Of a stretch of 64,000 nt of DNA, positions 10,284 to 22,015 are shown piece after piece (position 1 is the stretch's first letter; each line of letters opens with the position of its first letter). The position numbers and the translations under genes are program-made. The notes beneath the pieces were generated by a model, which did not search any database, had not been told where the DNA came from, and worked only from the letters and a program-made list of their open reading frames with translations. The DNA comes from Gautieria morchelliformis (taxonomy: Eukaryota; Basidiomycota; Agaricomycetes; Gomphales; Gomphaceae): the NCBI GenBank assembly GCA_015179125.1, contig WHVA01000184.1:1-64000 (forward strand). The letters are read 5' to 3'.

Positions 10284-12114
10284 TTGATTATGTAACGGCC
10301 ACTCCATATGTCGGTGCCGATGTATCTGCCCACGGGTAGCGTTGCCAAAGATAATGCGTGGCATCCGCGGGGGTGGCCACTTGCAAGGAGGCCTTTACGA
10401 AATCGTCAATGGCAAGCATTTTCACACGGCACCGGGCGGCATGTATATTAAACACCGCCTTGTCCCGAAATAGTGGCAAGAAATTACGCGACAAAATGTA
10501 CGCGAATTAAGATTCGAGACCTTATCACGGCGCTTCGCTCCAGATTACGGTCGACGGATATCTCGATGATATTCCAAAAATAATCGGTAGGTCATCCAAC
10601 TGTTATCCAAATAACTCCATTGCGAGATTTGACTGATTGTCCAAATATAATCGACATGTCATCCCAGATGTCACCCAAATATCGCTAGCTGCTAAGAAAC
10701 TTTTACTGCGTCGGCGTCCCCGGCTGCCGCCTTGCAAATATAGTAGCGTAAAACATACAGAGTAAAATATATACACTGTTTGATAGCGACCCTGTAACGA
10801 GATGAGAGTACCATATATATGTTGCCCCAAGCTCATGGCCATGTGCTGAGCGATTTGCAGATGCAGTGGTGGAGTAGATCCAGCCACCCAATCCCCAATC
10901 GCTGTAGCTGTGACGTCGCGCTAATTTTAGACTATGTATTTCTATGTTAGTACAGTCCCCAATATACAAACTGCCTGTGCACATACCATTATTACAAGCT
11001 ATCCCCACACAGCGATTCCCAGCCTAATACAGCAAGTTGCTGAGATGGATGGGCTGGTGGGAAAGGTGGCGAGAGCGTCGGAAGAAGACAACAAAAATAT
11101 TTTAGGCACACTGGAGGCCCAAGATAAAGATTTCACGAACCTCGAGGCCCGATTCAAGTCGTTCGAGGAGCCGAGTGAGAAGATAACAAGGGCCAAATGC
11201 TTGGGAGGTGGAGAAGTTCCGGGATCTGATGAAAAGGAAGTGGATGGCAACACGGCAACACTCTGAAGGGCACGATAAAGTCAAACTTCGCAACGGGGAA
11301 CTTACCAGTATTAGCGCTCATAATATGTTCATCTTGTTTATCGCCTGGTTCACCAAATGGGAATAGCTGAGTGCGTGGTATAAATGAAGGATCTTGTCGG
11401 ATGTCTGGTGCCTCAGAGTTAGAGTCAGATTCCTCCGGTGAGCTATCAGAGACAGAAAGAAGGCTGTCCTTGAAGAGATAATGACACTGGTGGAGATTGA
11501 TGAAGACGGCTGTCCGGCGTGTTGGGTTTAAAGTTCGCAGGGACTGAAGGCGATAGTGGGGACAAAAAAGTGGAAAGACTTGTATAACAAAAATCACCTA
11601 ATAATGCCTTGAGAACAATAAGTGCTACACGAACCTCGGCTTACACTCCCCATCCCTTTCTTTCCGTGTCCACCTGGTTTGTGAGTCCGAGGGACCGGGC
11701 TCTCCAAGCGATTGCGTCAAGAACCACATTGGGTGTCAGTACAATGCATTCATGTTCTCATCTGTGAGTAATCGCGCAAATGGCTGTTGGGGAGTCGTGA
11801 GGGCAAACATTCTACTCGACTTGACTGAGAGCCAGCATCTAAGGAAGGGGTGTGAGATGTGCCTGGAGATGCGGGGGGTGGTGACTAGCATCCCTTCATA
11901 ACTAAATTCTCCGGCAACATATTGGACGTGATTAGAGTTCGCGAGCTCTGGGGCTTCAGCATCCCGCTGCAGATGCCGCTTGAATGTCCGGCTCTGCTGC
12001 CAGGGCATAACCGCCTTTTTGCATAGGGTACACGGCAGCGAAGAAGACCAAGTATTCTAAGATGACGCAATGTCAAACGGAGCCTAGCTATAGCTCAGAG
12101 CAGTGGGAGTGATG
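10284..12114. other. non-cluster spacer with one possible fragment
   Basis: No confident gene. On the minus strand at about 12040-11740 there is CTLCKK..V-x3-QQSRTFKRHLQR, which looks like a degenerate single zinc finger (C-x2-C..H), followed by about 70 unremarkable residues. It may be a fragment of a transposon-linked ORF. A serine/acidic minus-strand frame near 11500-11300 has no recognisable domain. Confidence 0.3.
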
Positions 12115-12207
12115 TGTCAGATCCTGAGTTCGAAGGTGGAATCAACGAGTAAGATTCCAACTTCGAACTCAGCCGCTATGTAGCTACTGGGAGCTGACTA
12201 ATCGACA
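12115..12207 (-). repeat. LTR of Copia 1 (3' LTR)
   Basis: TGTCAG..TCGACA, 93 bp, identical to 16447-16539. It contains a 20-bp inverted repeat: CTGAGTTCGAAGGTGGAATC pairs with GATTCCAACTTCGAACTCAG around a 9-base loop, with one mismatch. Confidence 0.95.
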
Positions 12208-15200
12208 GTAACCAGGCAATCTCCCAGTTAGAAAAGTCCCATGGCATGCCTATGCCGCTCCATCGCCTCACGGAGCAATGCCTTTGTTAAGAGGCCCGCC
12301 GGCATATCCTTCGTGGGTACGTACTTCACTTGAATTATTTTCTGTGCGACTTTCTCCCGTAACCAGAAGAATCTAAGGTCGAGGTGTTTCATACGGCCAT
12401 GGTGCTCGGGGTTTTTCGCTACGGATAAGGCGGACTGGTTGTCTATGTAGAGGTAGGACGGCTTCTCGATCTTCGAGTCGAGTTCGTCGAACAGGTTCCG
12501 TAACCACATGATTTCAGTTCCGGCTAGGGTTGCCGCTACGAACTCTGCTTCCGTTGTGGAGAGGGTGACGATGTTTTGCAGTTTGCTAGCCCAACTGATA
12601 GCTCCTGTGCCGATCTTTGTGAGGAATCCGGAGGTCGACCTGCCGTTATCTAAGTTCCCGCCGTGATCAGCATCCGTCCACGTTTGGAACGTCTCAGTCG
12701 AGTCGTTGGGGGCAAAAGTGAGTGCTAGATCCATGGTTCCTTTCAAGTAATGCAGCAGGTGCTTCACGGCCGCCCAATGGGCGGGACCGGGGTTCGAGTT
12801 GAAACAGGCAAGACATCCGACGGCATATGCGATGTCGGGGCGAGTCGCTATAGCGAGATAATTCAGCGCGCCGACTGCGTTTAGGTACGGTGTGTTCCGC
12901 ATTTCTTCGACTTCTTCTGGGGTTGATGGACCCATCGCTGAGCTCAAGTTCAGGCCAGGAGTCATGGGTGTCGAAACTGGGCGACACTCCATCATGTGAA
13001 AACGGTTTAGGATGTCTTGTATGTATTGTTTTTGGGATAGTTTCAGTGTCCTTTTCAAGCGGTTGTAGTTTACTTCCACTCCCAATAGCGATGTCATTTC
13101 TCCTAGGTCCTTCAACTTGAATATCTTGGCGAGTTCGTTCTTTACTCGGTCGAGATCCTGTTTGGAGTTCGATACTAGGGTTAGATCGTCAACGAAAACA
13201 GGGATGACAATCTTTGTGGTGCCGCTCGCCCAAATGTAAACGCTCGGGTCGGATTGGAGACGTTTGAAGCTTATGCTTTCCAGTGCGGCCCCAAGCCTCT
13301 CGTACCACAGTCTTCCGCTTTGTTTGAGACCATAGATTCCTCTCTTCAGTTTACATACCCAGTTTTCACCTCCTTGGTGGTATCCCTCCGGCTGATCCAT
13401 GTATATATTTGCATCGTCACCTAGTACTCCATTAAGATAGGCGTTCGAGATGTCTACTGACTCGATGTGCGCTCCTTGAAGTGCTCCTTGCGCCAGTATA
13501 GTACGCAAGGCGGCCCATCTCGCTGTGGGAGCAAAAACCTCGTCGTAGTCAATACCTGGCCGTTGGGTATACCCTTTTGCCACTAGACGGCTCTTGTACT
13601 TGTCCAGGGATCCGTCCGAGTGGAGCTTAATTCGGAACACCCATCTTGATCCAATGGCCTTTTCTCCCGGTGGTAGTTTTACCAGTTCCCATGTTCCATT
13701 GTTTAGAAGCGCTTGGATTTCAGTGTCTGTTGATTCTTTCCATAGTTGGCTATCGGATCGTCGCATTGCTTCTGCGAAGGTTCTTGGGACTCTGTCATCC
13801 TTGATCGTCGCATTCAGAGCTATCTCAATGGTACCTGATGATGGCATGTTGCTGCTGACAGCGATTGGTCCATCGTGGACGAATTCCAGGGCCTCGATGA
13901 TGGATGCAATTATTGCTGCACCCCCATCAGGGTCCGAATCGAGGTCTGGTGGTGGGCGTGGCCTGAAAAATGGGTCATGAAGCTGGCGGTAGTCAACTCG
14001 GGCTGTGTTCCTGCTTGAACGGCGGGGCTCGTCAATGGGCAAGTGTGGTGGTTCAGGGATTTGAGGGATGGGGAGGTTTTCGTGGTCGTCGTCGAGGGGT
14101 TCAGGGTCAGGGTTTGGATCCTGTGGTTCTTGTGCGACATCTGGAGGAGCAGTGACTTCTCTCGGGAGTGGAAACACAGGTAGGAGCGATTCTTGGTCAG
14201 TGGAGCTCGAGGTGGATAGTCCTGGGAATTCAGATTCATTGAATATGACATCCCGAGAGATGATGGTGCGTTTCGTGACAGGGTCAAGGCAGCGCCAGCC
14301 CTTGTACCCGGTTTCGAAACCGAGGTAGATACACTTTCGGGTTCTTGGTTGCAGTCCGGTCCGGTCTTCCTTCTGCACGTGGACGTAGGCCGTGCATCCA
14401 AAGGTTCGAAGCATTCCTAGATCTGGTCTTTGGCCATGCCAAGCTTTGTACGGCATCATGTTTGGGAGTGCTGAGGTTGGGTGGCGTTAACGATGCGTAC
14501 TAGCAGTTTTAGGGCGTCCCCCCACATCATTGCTGGCAGGTGAGCTTGTTGTAGTAGCGCAATTGTACCTTCAATGAGAGTACGGTTTGTGCGCTCCGAG
14601 ATCCCGTTTTGTTGTGGTGTACCTTTTGTGGTATGCTCATGGATGATACCTCGACGTTTGAAGTGCTCGTCCCATTTCTTGCCTATGTACTCCCCACCTT
14701 TGTCGTCTCTGAACCTTCTCACCCTCTCGCCCGTTTGGTTTTCAGCAAAGGCTTCGTAGGCACAGTATGCGTCGAAAGCTTCATCTTTCGTTCTCAGGAG
14801 ATACACACATCTGTATCTTGTGTGGTCATCCGTGAACGTTATCCAGTATCGATGCCCAGTCGCTGAGCGAACTGGCAGCGGCCCGTGTACGTCTGATACA
14901 ACAAGATCGAGTGGTTTCGAGGCACGGCTATCGGTCCTTTTTGGGAAAGGATTGCGGTGTTGTTTTGCAGCGATGCACGGCTCACAGATAGCTGGCAGAG
15001 TTTCCTTTGATTTTATTTGAATCCCATGGGCCATGTTGTTCTCTAACAGCTTATCCAGGCGTGCCGATCCGATGTGTGCGAGGCGTTGGTGCCATAAGGA
15101 GCGATCCTCTAGAGGCGACGATGAGGCAGTAAAGGTATGTTCTGGGTCGGGTATAGTGTTCCCAATCAGGAAACCCATACCATTCTGTACTGCTGCATAG

Positions 15201-16420
15201 AAGCGCAGGTTCCCATCTTGGAAGAACGAGATGCGGTCTCTCACAATACTGACTTGGAATTCATGATGTGTAGTGAGATGTAGGACAGCGAGCAGGTTGT
15301 TTTGGAGGGCTGGTACGTGTAAGACTTTCGAGAAAATGACATTTCGCCCTGTTCTTCCATCTATCATCGGCGCAAATAGGACCCGTCCCTTCCCGGCTGA
15401 ATACACTATCTCATTTGTTGCCAGTCGAATGGGTACGCGGTATGGCTCGTAGTCTCGAAGCCAATGATGGTGTGGCGTCATATGGCTAGTGGCACCTGTA
15501 TCAGTGTTCCAATGTAGATCAGCGTTGCTGCTGATAGGTGACGAGTGGAGGGATCGTAGACTCACGTTTCCGGCAAGTTCTTGCACTACTGGGTTTGGCA
15601 CGCTCTCTTTTGCTTGGTTCGCGTTCCGGCCGTCCTGTCTCTGTCGTGCAGGTCGAAGCTCTGGATGCGCGATCCAGCACTGGTCTGCAGAGTGGCCTTG
15701 CTTCCTGCATGCTGAGCACGTTGGAACGACGGTCTTCTTTTCTCTGGCTATGGTGAGCGCTGCTCCCGATGATGCTAGGCTTGCTTGGCGCTTCATGTCC
15801 TCGTTCCTGAAGGCAGTGGAGACGGTGGTACGATCGAGTGTGCCGATCAGGAGTAGGGATGAGGTGAACGCGCCGTACTCGGTTTGGTTGAGTCCTGCGA
15901 TAGCTGCATGGATCCCGATTTCGTCGACGATGCTCTGGACGGTGAGAGCGCTGGGTGCTAGAGCTGTGAGATCGTTCGTTGCGGCGTTTATACGGGTGAT
16001 GTACTCTGTAAGGGACTCAGGGTCCTCCTTTCGTATGTCCAGCAGTTTCTGTATTGCGTGGAATCGGCTGTTCGCCACTTGGGATCGGTGAGCCATTTTC
16101 AGTTTCTTCCACATCTCAATTGGATCGTCCATCACGCCCTCGATGTGGACCTACTGTGTGTGGGACAACGACTTCAGGAGAATACCGGCGGCTTCTTCTC
16201 TTTTCATTAACCACTTTTCTATTAGCGCTGCTTCGGTTGGCTTCTTCGAGTCTTCCGTGACTATTCGCCACGCGTTGATGGTCATCAACTTTCCTTGCAT
16301 CTCAACCGTCCACGTGTTGTAGTTGGTGCTCGTAAGTTTGATGCCTCTCGCGCGGTTCTCGGTTTCTGAGTCCGACATGATAGGAGATGGTGGTTAAGGC
16401 TCGGATGTATTCTTTTTCCT

Positions 16421-16446
16421 TCGATCAAGGCACGGGGCCCATAACC
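16421..16446 (-). other. primer-binding site of Copia 1
   Basis: Directly inside the 5' LTR the minus strand reads GGTTATGGGCCCCGTGCC. GGTTATGGGCCC is the sequence Drosophila copia and relatives use to pair with the anticodon region of initiator tRNA-Met (half-tRNA priming). Confidence 0.75.
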
Positions 16447-16539
16447 TGTCAGATCCTGAGTTCGAAGGTGGAATCAACGAGTAAGATTCCAACTTCGAAC
16501 TCAGCCGCTATGTAGCTACTGGGAGCTGACTAATCGACA
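16447..16539 (-). repeat. LTR of Copia 1 (5' LTR)
   Basis: Identical to 12115-12207, same TG..CA ends and internal hairpin. Confidence 0.95.
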
Positions 16540-17459
16540 GATAACGACATGATGAGGCCGTTGAAGAGAAGACGCGACGCGACGCGGCTTCACGTGACTG
16601 TGGCAGATGCGTCTTGTGACCACTGACGAGCCTAAGTCAAATCCCGACGCAGGTGCACTATAGAAATATATATTACTTATATCTACGTAACGCCATGAGC
16701 TGGAGCTCAGCTCGCCACTTTTCACACCAGAGATATTTCAAATTTCATCCAGGAGTAACCCCGGCGACACCCCCACGCGACTTCTGGATGAAAGTTGGAT
16801 ATTATTTGAAAATTGATATAAAAGTCGCCAGGCGATTTCTTGGTCTAAAATGCGGTGTATTAGGAGCTGCCCGAGTGTGCGCGATCAAGGACTGGGGAGA
16901 GATCTTGATCTAGACATGAGAGGGATCTGTCAGTGTTGGCAGAACCGGTGTCTTGCCGGCTGATATTATGCTTCTCGCGCTCGCGTGATGGGCTCGTGGG
17001 GCTCGCGCTCGCGTGGTCAATTCTCGTATCGCTGCCAGTGGTTTTTATCTTCCTGGCAATTTACGTAAAGCGCTGTGTCGAAGCTAAATCTAATGTATAA
17101 CCGGATGTGGGAAGTACTTTTACAGTGAGTCAGGCCTGCAAGTATTTCCTAAGAGCAGTAGACGTGGGTGGAGACCAGCCGGCCTGAGCCAATATTGTGG
17201 AGCTGGACAGGGGTGTCGGGTAAATCTCATATCATGCGTAGGTCCATGTAGACGCGTCTGCTTCTCATCTTCTCACGTATCTCGGGGCGTTAAATCTCAT
17301 ATCATGCGTAGGTCCATGTAGACGCGTCTGCTTCTCATCTTCTCGCGTATCTCAGCTTCTCACGCATCTCAGCTTCTCACGCAGCATGTCCGAGTTCCTA
17401 GATACCTTCGGAGCCCTTTCGAAAGGCTGTTCAGTGCATTGCATAACCGCCAGATGGTG
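16540..17459. other. spacer upstream of Z-C
   Basis: No gene seen. It contains a gapped inverted repeat near 16725-16815 (TTTCATCCAG..CTGGATGAAA), the Z-type upstream block at 17070-17210 and the tandem duplication at 17221-17360. Confidence 0.5.
17221..17360 (+). repeat. 70-bp tandem duplication
   Basis: Two units of 70 bp starting TAAATCTCATATCATGCGTA, with very few differences. They are followed by two 17-bp units of CTCAGCTTCTCACGCAT to 17386. Confidence 0.9.
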
Positions 17460-17538
17460 GTATTTAAATGCAACTCAACATGGCTACCACCCACACCCCG
17501 CACAACTCCCACTGTCCTAGGTGCAACTCGCCACTTTC

Positions 17539-18400
17539 ATGAACGACTCATCCCATTTGACAATGAACCTCGACTTCCTGGGCCCCATGCCGGCGACTAC
17601 GACACCAGGCCCCTGTCTCTCAACTATCAGTCTGGATTGTCTTGGTATTTTACTCACCGACACATACTCTCTTACCGATGCAGATATTGCCGCCTCCAAT
17701 GGCCCCATCAGTACGTACCTTGCAGCACCACACAAAACAACAATTAACCATACGTGCCTCAACTCTACTGCAGCCCCCGCATTCAACATGCATTCGCCAC
17801 CGGTCAGTCGTCCATCTAGCGTCCTGCCTCATAGTAGCCATCACGACACTGATGTGGCATGCAGAACACTACTGTTCATTCCATGGCTCCACCACAAGCG
17901 TCGGCCCAACCTCTCCTTCCTCCGTCCCAGTTTCCCCAGCACACCTTCAGCCAGGTCGGCACCTTCACCAGCTTGTCCGACCTGAAAATTTACATCATCA
18001 AGACCAATGATGAAGGGAACACATACCACCGCTGTGCATATCCAAACTGTTCGGACAAGGCTCGCTTCCCTAGCAGGAGGCACACGATCTCTCACATTCG
18101 TCGTGTCCACCTGAAAGAAAAGCCCTTTATATGCAGCTGGTATGTGGGTCCCGGGAGTGAGCCTGACACACTTACAGCCTCTACAGCGGGAAGATGTATG
18201 CATATGCCCAGGATGCGAAACGCCACATCGATACGAAGAACCAGGGCCGTATTCACGAATGCAGCATCTGGTGAGTACATTCTCCCAATTCTATTCCTGC
18301 ACAGGTAGTCAATGCGTCAGTCTCCAGTAACAAGCGGTATGCCCGCCAGGACTACCGAGACCTACACGAGAAGCGTTGCATTCTGAAAGAGCGGGTCTGA
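17539..18400 (+). CDS. Z-C: zinc-finger protein, 231 aa, four exons
   Basis: Exons 17539-17802, 17865-18139, 18187-18270 and 18328-18400 give 232 codons with stop. Intron 1 has a GTCAGT donor like Z-A. The start reads MNDSSHLTM rather than MDDSS. All zinc ligands of finger 1 and the last finger are present. Without splicing, exon 1 would read through into a different frame, so the conserved downstream protein depends on intron removal. The TATA-like TATTTAAA is at 17462. It is convergent with SAM copy C and is the last Z copy before the Helitron/Copia interruption. Confidence 0.75.
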
Positions 18401-18763
18401 AATTCGGCTTGCACAATTTGATCATGACCATGTATGGATTGCTGTATCACAACCAACCCCAACTCCAACATGTAGGACTAGCGGTGTGTTTGAGCAATAA
18501 ATATTAAGTATTTTACTGCCATTGGCCACGAGGATGACTGGAGAGAAATGTTGGAAATAACTGGATGAAAGCAAGACTGACAGCGCTCTACTGACTCACT
18601 AAATTCCGGGCAAAGGAAAATTTTAGCGTCTACTGCATTAAGAATAATAAGTAATAATAGTATAATCGAGAGACGTACCTACGGATAGGTTTGAAGGCGA
18701 TAGCGGCGTACCGCGCCGTGTGAACTATAAGCGCCATGGTTGCCACCCTTGACGCTTTTGAGC

Positions 18764-19650
18764 TCACACTGTGTTTCTTGGACCACTTTGGCCTTTACAC
18801 GCTAGGTTTATACACGTGACGGAGCAGCGTACCTTGATTTCTTTCGTGGATGAGCTGGGAAAGGTCGCGGCATGCAGAGGGGTGGGTCGCCCGTCCTTAA
18901 ACGTATGGGGAGCGTGCTGGGGACGGGGGACGGGGGACGGTGGATCTGGAGGTGGCTCAAAGTGGAGGGCCATCGCGGGCCGCTGGAGGTCGCGCTGGTT
19001 GCTGGAGGTCGTGCTGGTGCGACTCTGAGCACCTTTGGCGGAGGCTCTTGAAGGTGTTCAGCATTTTGATGCGGTCACCGAGGGAGGCGATGCCCATCTC
19101 GCGGAGGGTCTGCTGGTCGAGATCGGGTGAGAATGTCCCCGCGGATGTCGTGGTGCGCGAACGACTGGGCGTGGTGCGCGCACTTGTTGTCCGCCAGCCA
19201 GCGGGCGACGTGGTCGCCGTTCGGAACCGTTCCACTGGCGCAGAAAGTCGAGGAAGGGCACGCCAGGCGGCGGGTCGAGGGGGATGTTCTGCGGGGGCCT
19301 CTCGGGGCGGGGTGCAGGATGGCGGGCTGCGGGGGCGACATTGAACGAGGACGACGTCGGCGTCGAGCTGTGCGGCGAGCCGCTCTCGAGGAGCGTGATG
19401 GAAGGGACGCTCCTCGAGAGGAGCTGCGATGATCTTGATGGAAGTTCCATCAAGATCATCGCAGGCAGCAAGCACGGAGAGCGTCGAGGACGTCGGAGGC
19501 CAGGCCGGAGAGGACTTGGACGATGGCGAGGGTGTCGAGGATGTGGATGACGACGAGTGCGCTGAGCACGTCTCAGCCACGGTCCGCGATCGATGTCGGA
19601 AGCAGTCACGCTTGTCACAAACGTGATACTGACACAGATGTCCGGTGTCA
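18764..19650 (-). pseudogene. SAM-domain gene, copy C (broken, with inverted micro-duplication)
   Basis: The SAM domain is present but split between two frames: HVARWLADNKCAHHAQSF..HHDIRGDIL in one (19341-19075) and DLDQQTLREMGIASLGDRIKM in another (ORF 19580-18957). At least two frame changes relative to copy E are therefore needed. At 19383-19462 a segment present once in copies A and E (about 40 bp) is present forward, inverted and forward again, forming two back-to-back hairpins. The tail after the SAM domain ends in DGPPL as in copy E. Not functional as it stands. Confidence 0.6.
19383..19462. repeat. pair of adjacent hairpins from a local inversion-duplication
   Basis: 19383-19420: a 14-bp stem (CTCTCGAGGAGCGT) with a 10-base loop. 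19426-19462: an 18-bp stem (GCGATGATCTTGATGGAA) with a one-base loop. Copies A and E carry only the uninterrupted forward sequence. Confidence 0.95.
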
Positions 19651-19846
19651 TTTTATCTGCTGCCCAAGCTTTCTCCTCTGAAGCTGAACAACGCGTTATT
19701 GTCGCGTCACTGCATCCCTTTTTAATCATTCAGCGACCCTGCCTGAATTCTCCCACTTGGTCTATCTGGAGCGTTGGTCCATACCAGGACGTACATGTCA
19801 TGTGTCGCTGCCAAAACTCATCAGCGCGCCGCTCGAGCATTCACGT

Positions 19847-20371
19847 TCAAGGTTGATCAGAATCCCATGGAAGACAAACAATCTCCAAAGGAACGGTTAT
19901 GCCTGATTTGGTGATCTCGACGTTCCATGCAACAGACCCGGGGCAAACAAACTGGTCGTCTATGTGTGGATCTGGTATGTCCCCAGCATCGTTGGCTGCC
20001 GCACTCTCGGTGCCTTGTGCCACCCAAAGCCCTCCGTGAATTTGCGTGAAAAAGCGATCCTGGTTATTTCTAGCACAACTCACAACGCACTCGCCGGCCG
20101 CAGCCTTCTTCCGTCCCGTGGCCTTCGTGTTTGCATCAGTATTTCCAACTAGTGTCGACTTTAGACCATGCCTGGGATTCAGAAACCATATGATGTCAGC
20201 ATCGAAGTTACAGAAGTTCCGCGCCGCTGGGAGACTGCTGGACCATAGTCGTGCTCCCATACAGATACATAGCGCGTACACACAGAACATGCTCACGTGT
20301 ATAGGATTACCATACAGATGTGGCTGGAAAAAAATGCTGTTCGTCGCTTGATCCCCGGTGAGTTCATCCAA
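19847..20371 (-). CDS. unrecognised ORF H, copy C, 174 aa
   Basis: One open minus-strand frame of 174 codons starting MDELTGDQATNS. Its C-terminal half (GRKKAAAGECVVSCARNNQ, FFTQIHGGLWVAQGTES, DDQFVCPGSVAWNVEIT) corresponds to the core seen in copy A at 4590-4228, with better frame continuity. The protein has mixed composition, several cysteines and no signal peptide or membrane helix that I can identify. It lies just upstream of SAM copy C on the same strand, the same order as copy A. The matching block is absent from the 36-48 kb part of the cluster. No family was recognised. Confidence 0.45.
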   Translation of the reverse strand: MDELTGDQATNSIFFQPHLYGNPIHVSMFCVYALCICMGARLWSSSLPAARNFCNFDADIIWFLNPRHGLKSTLVGNTDANTKATGRKKAAAGECVVSCARNNQDRFFTQIHGGLWVAQGTESAAANDAGDIPDPHIDDQFVCPGSVAWNVEITKSGITVPLEIVCLPWDSDQP

Positions 20372-20519
20372 TCCAGCATCCGGTCAGTGCCGCCAGTGCC
20401 GCCTCCACCTCTATGTCGGGTGCTCAAAGCCGCGTACTGCCAAGTATGCCGCGCTCCGGCTCAGTATGGCGTCTTCAAGCGATTCAATCCTAAAATATCT
20501 GAACACCCAAATTCGCACT

Positions 20520-22011
20520 AGTCTGTGATGGAGGTTGATTTTATTGTAACCAAAGAGCTGTGTACAGCCATGGTGCAGCATGGCGCATGGATGGGTATTT
20601 GCCACAGACCCCGTGCTGACTGGGAGAGGTGGAACACCGTGTGGACGTGCTATGCGACACGAGCTCACTGATCAGCAACAAAGGAGCGTGCGAGAAAGAT
20701 GAGGGGATCTCGACCTAGCAGCGGTCACGTCCGAGTCAATAAATGGACGAATTGAGAGAAGCGGTGTTGGTGAAGCGGTGTTGTGCGTGAGGCGGTGTTG
20801 TGCGTGAGGCGGTGTTGTGCGTGAGGCGGTGTTGTGCGTGAGGCGGTGTTGTGCGTGAGGCGGTGTTGTGCGTGAGGCGGTGTTGTGCGTGAGGCGGTGT
20901 TGTGCGTGAGGCGGTGTTGTGCGTGAGGCGGTGTTGTGCGTGAGGCGGTGTTGTGCGTGAGGCGGTGTTGTGCATGAAGCGGTGTTGTGCATGATAGATT
21001 CCCTTGTTCCCTTGTCGAAGACAAGGGCTCTCTAAGGTCCAGAAATATAGATCCAACATGATGTTTCTTTGTATTTAATGATGTGTATGGAACGATTTCA
21101 TCTAAACTGCGGAATGTCTTGTAATTTCGTAATTTTGTCCTCCCTCTTCTTGGTAAAAGAAAGGTATTTGATAATTGGTGGTGTCGCACGGGTTGCCATC
21201 TTCGTTGCGTATCTTATCTTTCATCCATTTTGGAGTCGTGCCCGTGTCGTCATTTATCCGCCCCTGTCGCTGAGTTTACCCCTCATCCTTTCCTCACCAT
21301 ACGATGTTTACTGCACGTAATATTTCCATCGTGGAGCGGCAACGACGGGGTGATCAAGTCGTGCGGTGTATTCCAGCTTTTGCCGTGCGTCGCTGATGTG
21401 TTTCAATGGATTTGTTCCATTCTTTAGCTTCGTGTTTTCGAACTGCCATCCTTCGAAGAGATATTGGATGTATCTTTCTCGCAAAGCGCGCCCGTTGCCC
21501 TGGACGTAGAAGAAACAATGTATGTGGTGATTTACATTGTCGTCCGTGTTTCAGAAGGTTCGTTTCTGTGGTCACTTACTCGAAACTTTGCCGCCCTTCC
21601 TTCAACAGCTTCTTCTGAAGTAAATACCGTTGGAGACATTTGAAAGTTTGTTTAAATGGGTGTCGTTGTACATCCCTCGTGTGAATGGAACCTACTGTAT
21701 TTGTGCTACTGTACAATACAATTGGTGACAACGGAACAGATGTACAGTTTTCCCTGCCGTGTATGAGGTTTGGAGAACGGACCGATGTAGATGTACAAAT
21801 TTTTCGGGTCTTGTAGCAGATTGGGTGGACGTTTTTTCGAACCGTGTAGGAAACTCGGATGAGCATGACGTTGATGGCTTCGTTGCCGTTAAGTCCATAC
21901 AACAGATGTACGATTTTTTTTTTTCGGCCTTGTAGGAGATTTGGAGCGCGTTTTATCGAATCGTGTAGGAAAGTTGGAGGAGCCCGATGCTGATGGCAGA
22001 CTTCGGGAACG
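20520..22011. other. junction between the cluster and the Helitron
   Basis: Holds the 17-bp minisatellite and, at 21740-22011, degenerate tandem repeats. Long minus-strand frames over the minisatellite are a by-product of its stop-free unit. Helitron 5' terminus not located. Confidence 0.5.
20772..20992 (-). repeat. 17-bp minisatellite, 13 units
   Basis: Thirteen consecutive units of GAGGCGGTGTTGTGCGT (first unit GAAG; the last two carry CAT instead of CGT). A diverged partial unit precedes them. Because 17 is not a multiple of three and the minus-strand unit lacks stops, all three minus frames stay open through the array. Confidence 0.97.
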
Positions 22012-22015
22012 TCAA
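21789..22015. repeat. about 115-bp degenerate tandem repeat, two units
   Basis: Units beginning AGATGTACAAATTTTTCGGG (about 21791) and AGATGTACGATTTTTTTTTT (about 21905) share the order: T-tract, CTTGTAG.AGATT, TTTTTTCGAA.CGTGTAGGAAA, GATG..GATGGC. A third, shorter relative precedes them near 21740. It lies next to the Helitron accessory gene. Confidence 0.7.

Larger units (their letters stand above)
12115..16539 (-). mobile_element. Ty1/Copia LTR retrotransposon 1 (fossil)
   Basis: A 4.4-kb element on the minus strand, bounded by two identical 93-bp LTRs. Parts in order: Gag start near 16378, CCHC zinc knuckle near 15715, aspartic protease (D-T-G-A) near 15500, integrase about 15100-14460, reverse transcriptase with F-V-D-D about 13650-13000, and RNase H about 12700-12250. 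It is nearly complete but broken at about two places. Identical LTRs suggest recent insertion, although 93 bp is a short clock. No clear target-site duplication was found. Confidence 0.9.

Noticed and set aside
12085-12137. tRNA-like TAGCTCAGAGCAG followed by GAGTTCGAA
   Set aside because: The apparent B box lies inside the Copia 1 LTR and recurs at the other LTR without the A-box part; no cloverleaf with matching acceptor stem can be drawn.
17221-17386. CRISPR-like array
   Set aside because: Only two 70-bp direct repeats and two 17-bp units, with no unique spacers; a simple tandem duplication.
20672-21189. Long minus-strand ORFs rich in HNTASRTTPP repeats
   Set aside because: They exist in all three frames because of the 17-bp minisatellite; no unique conserved protein part.
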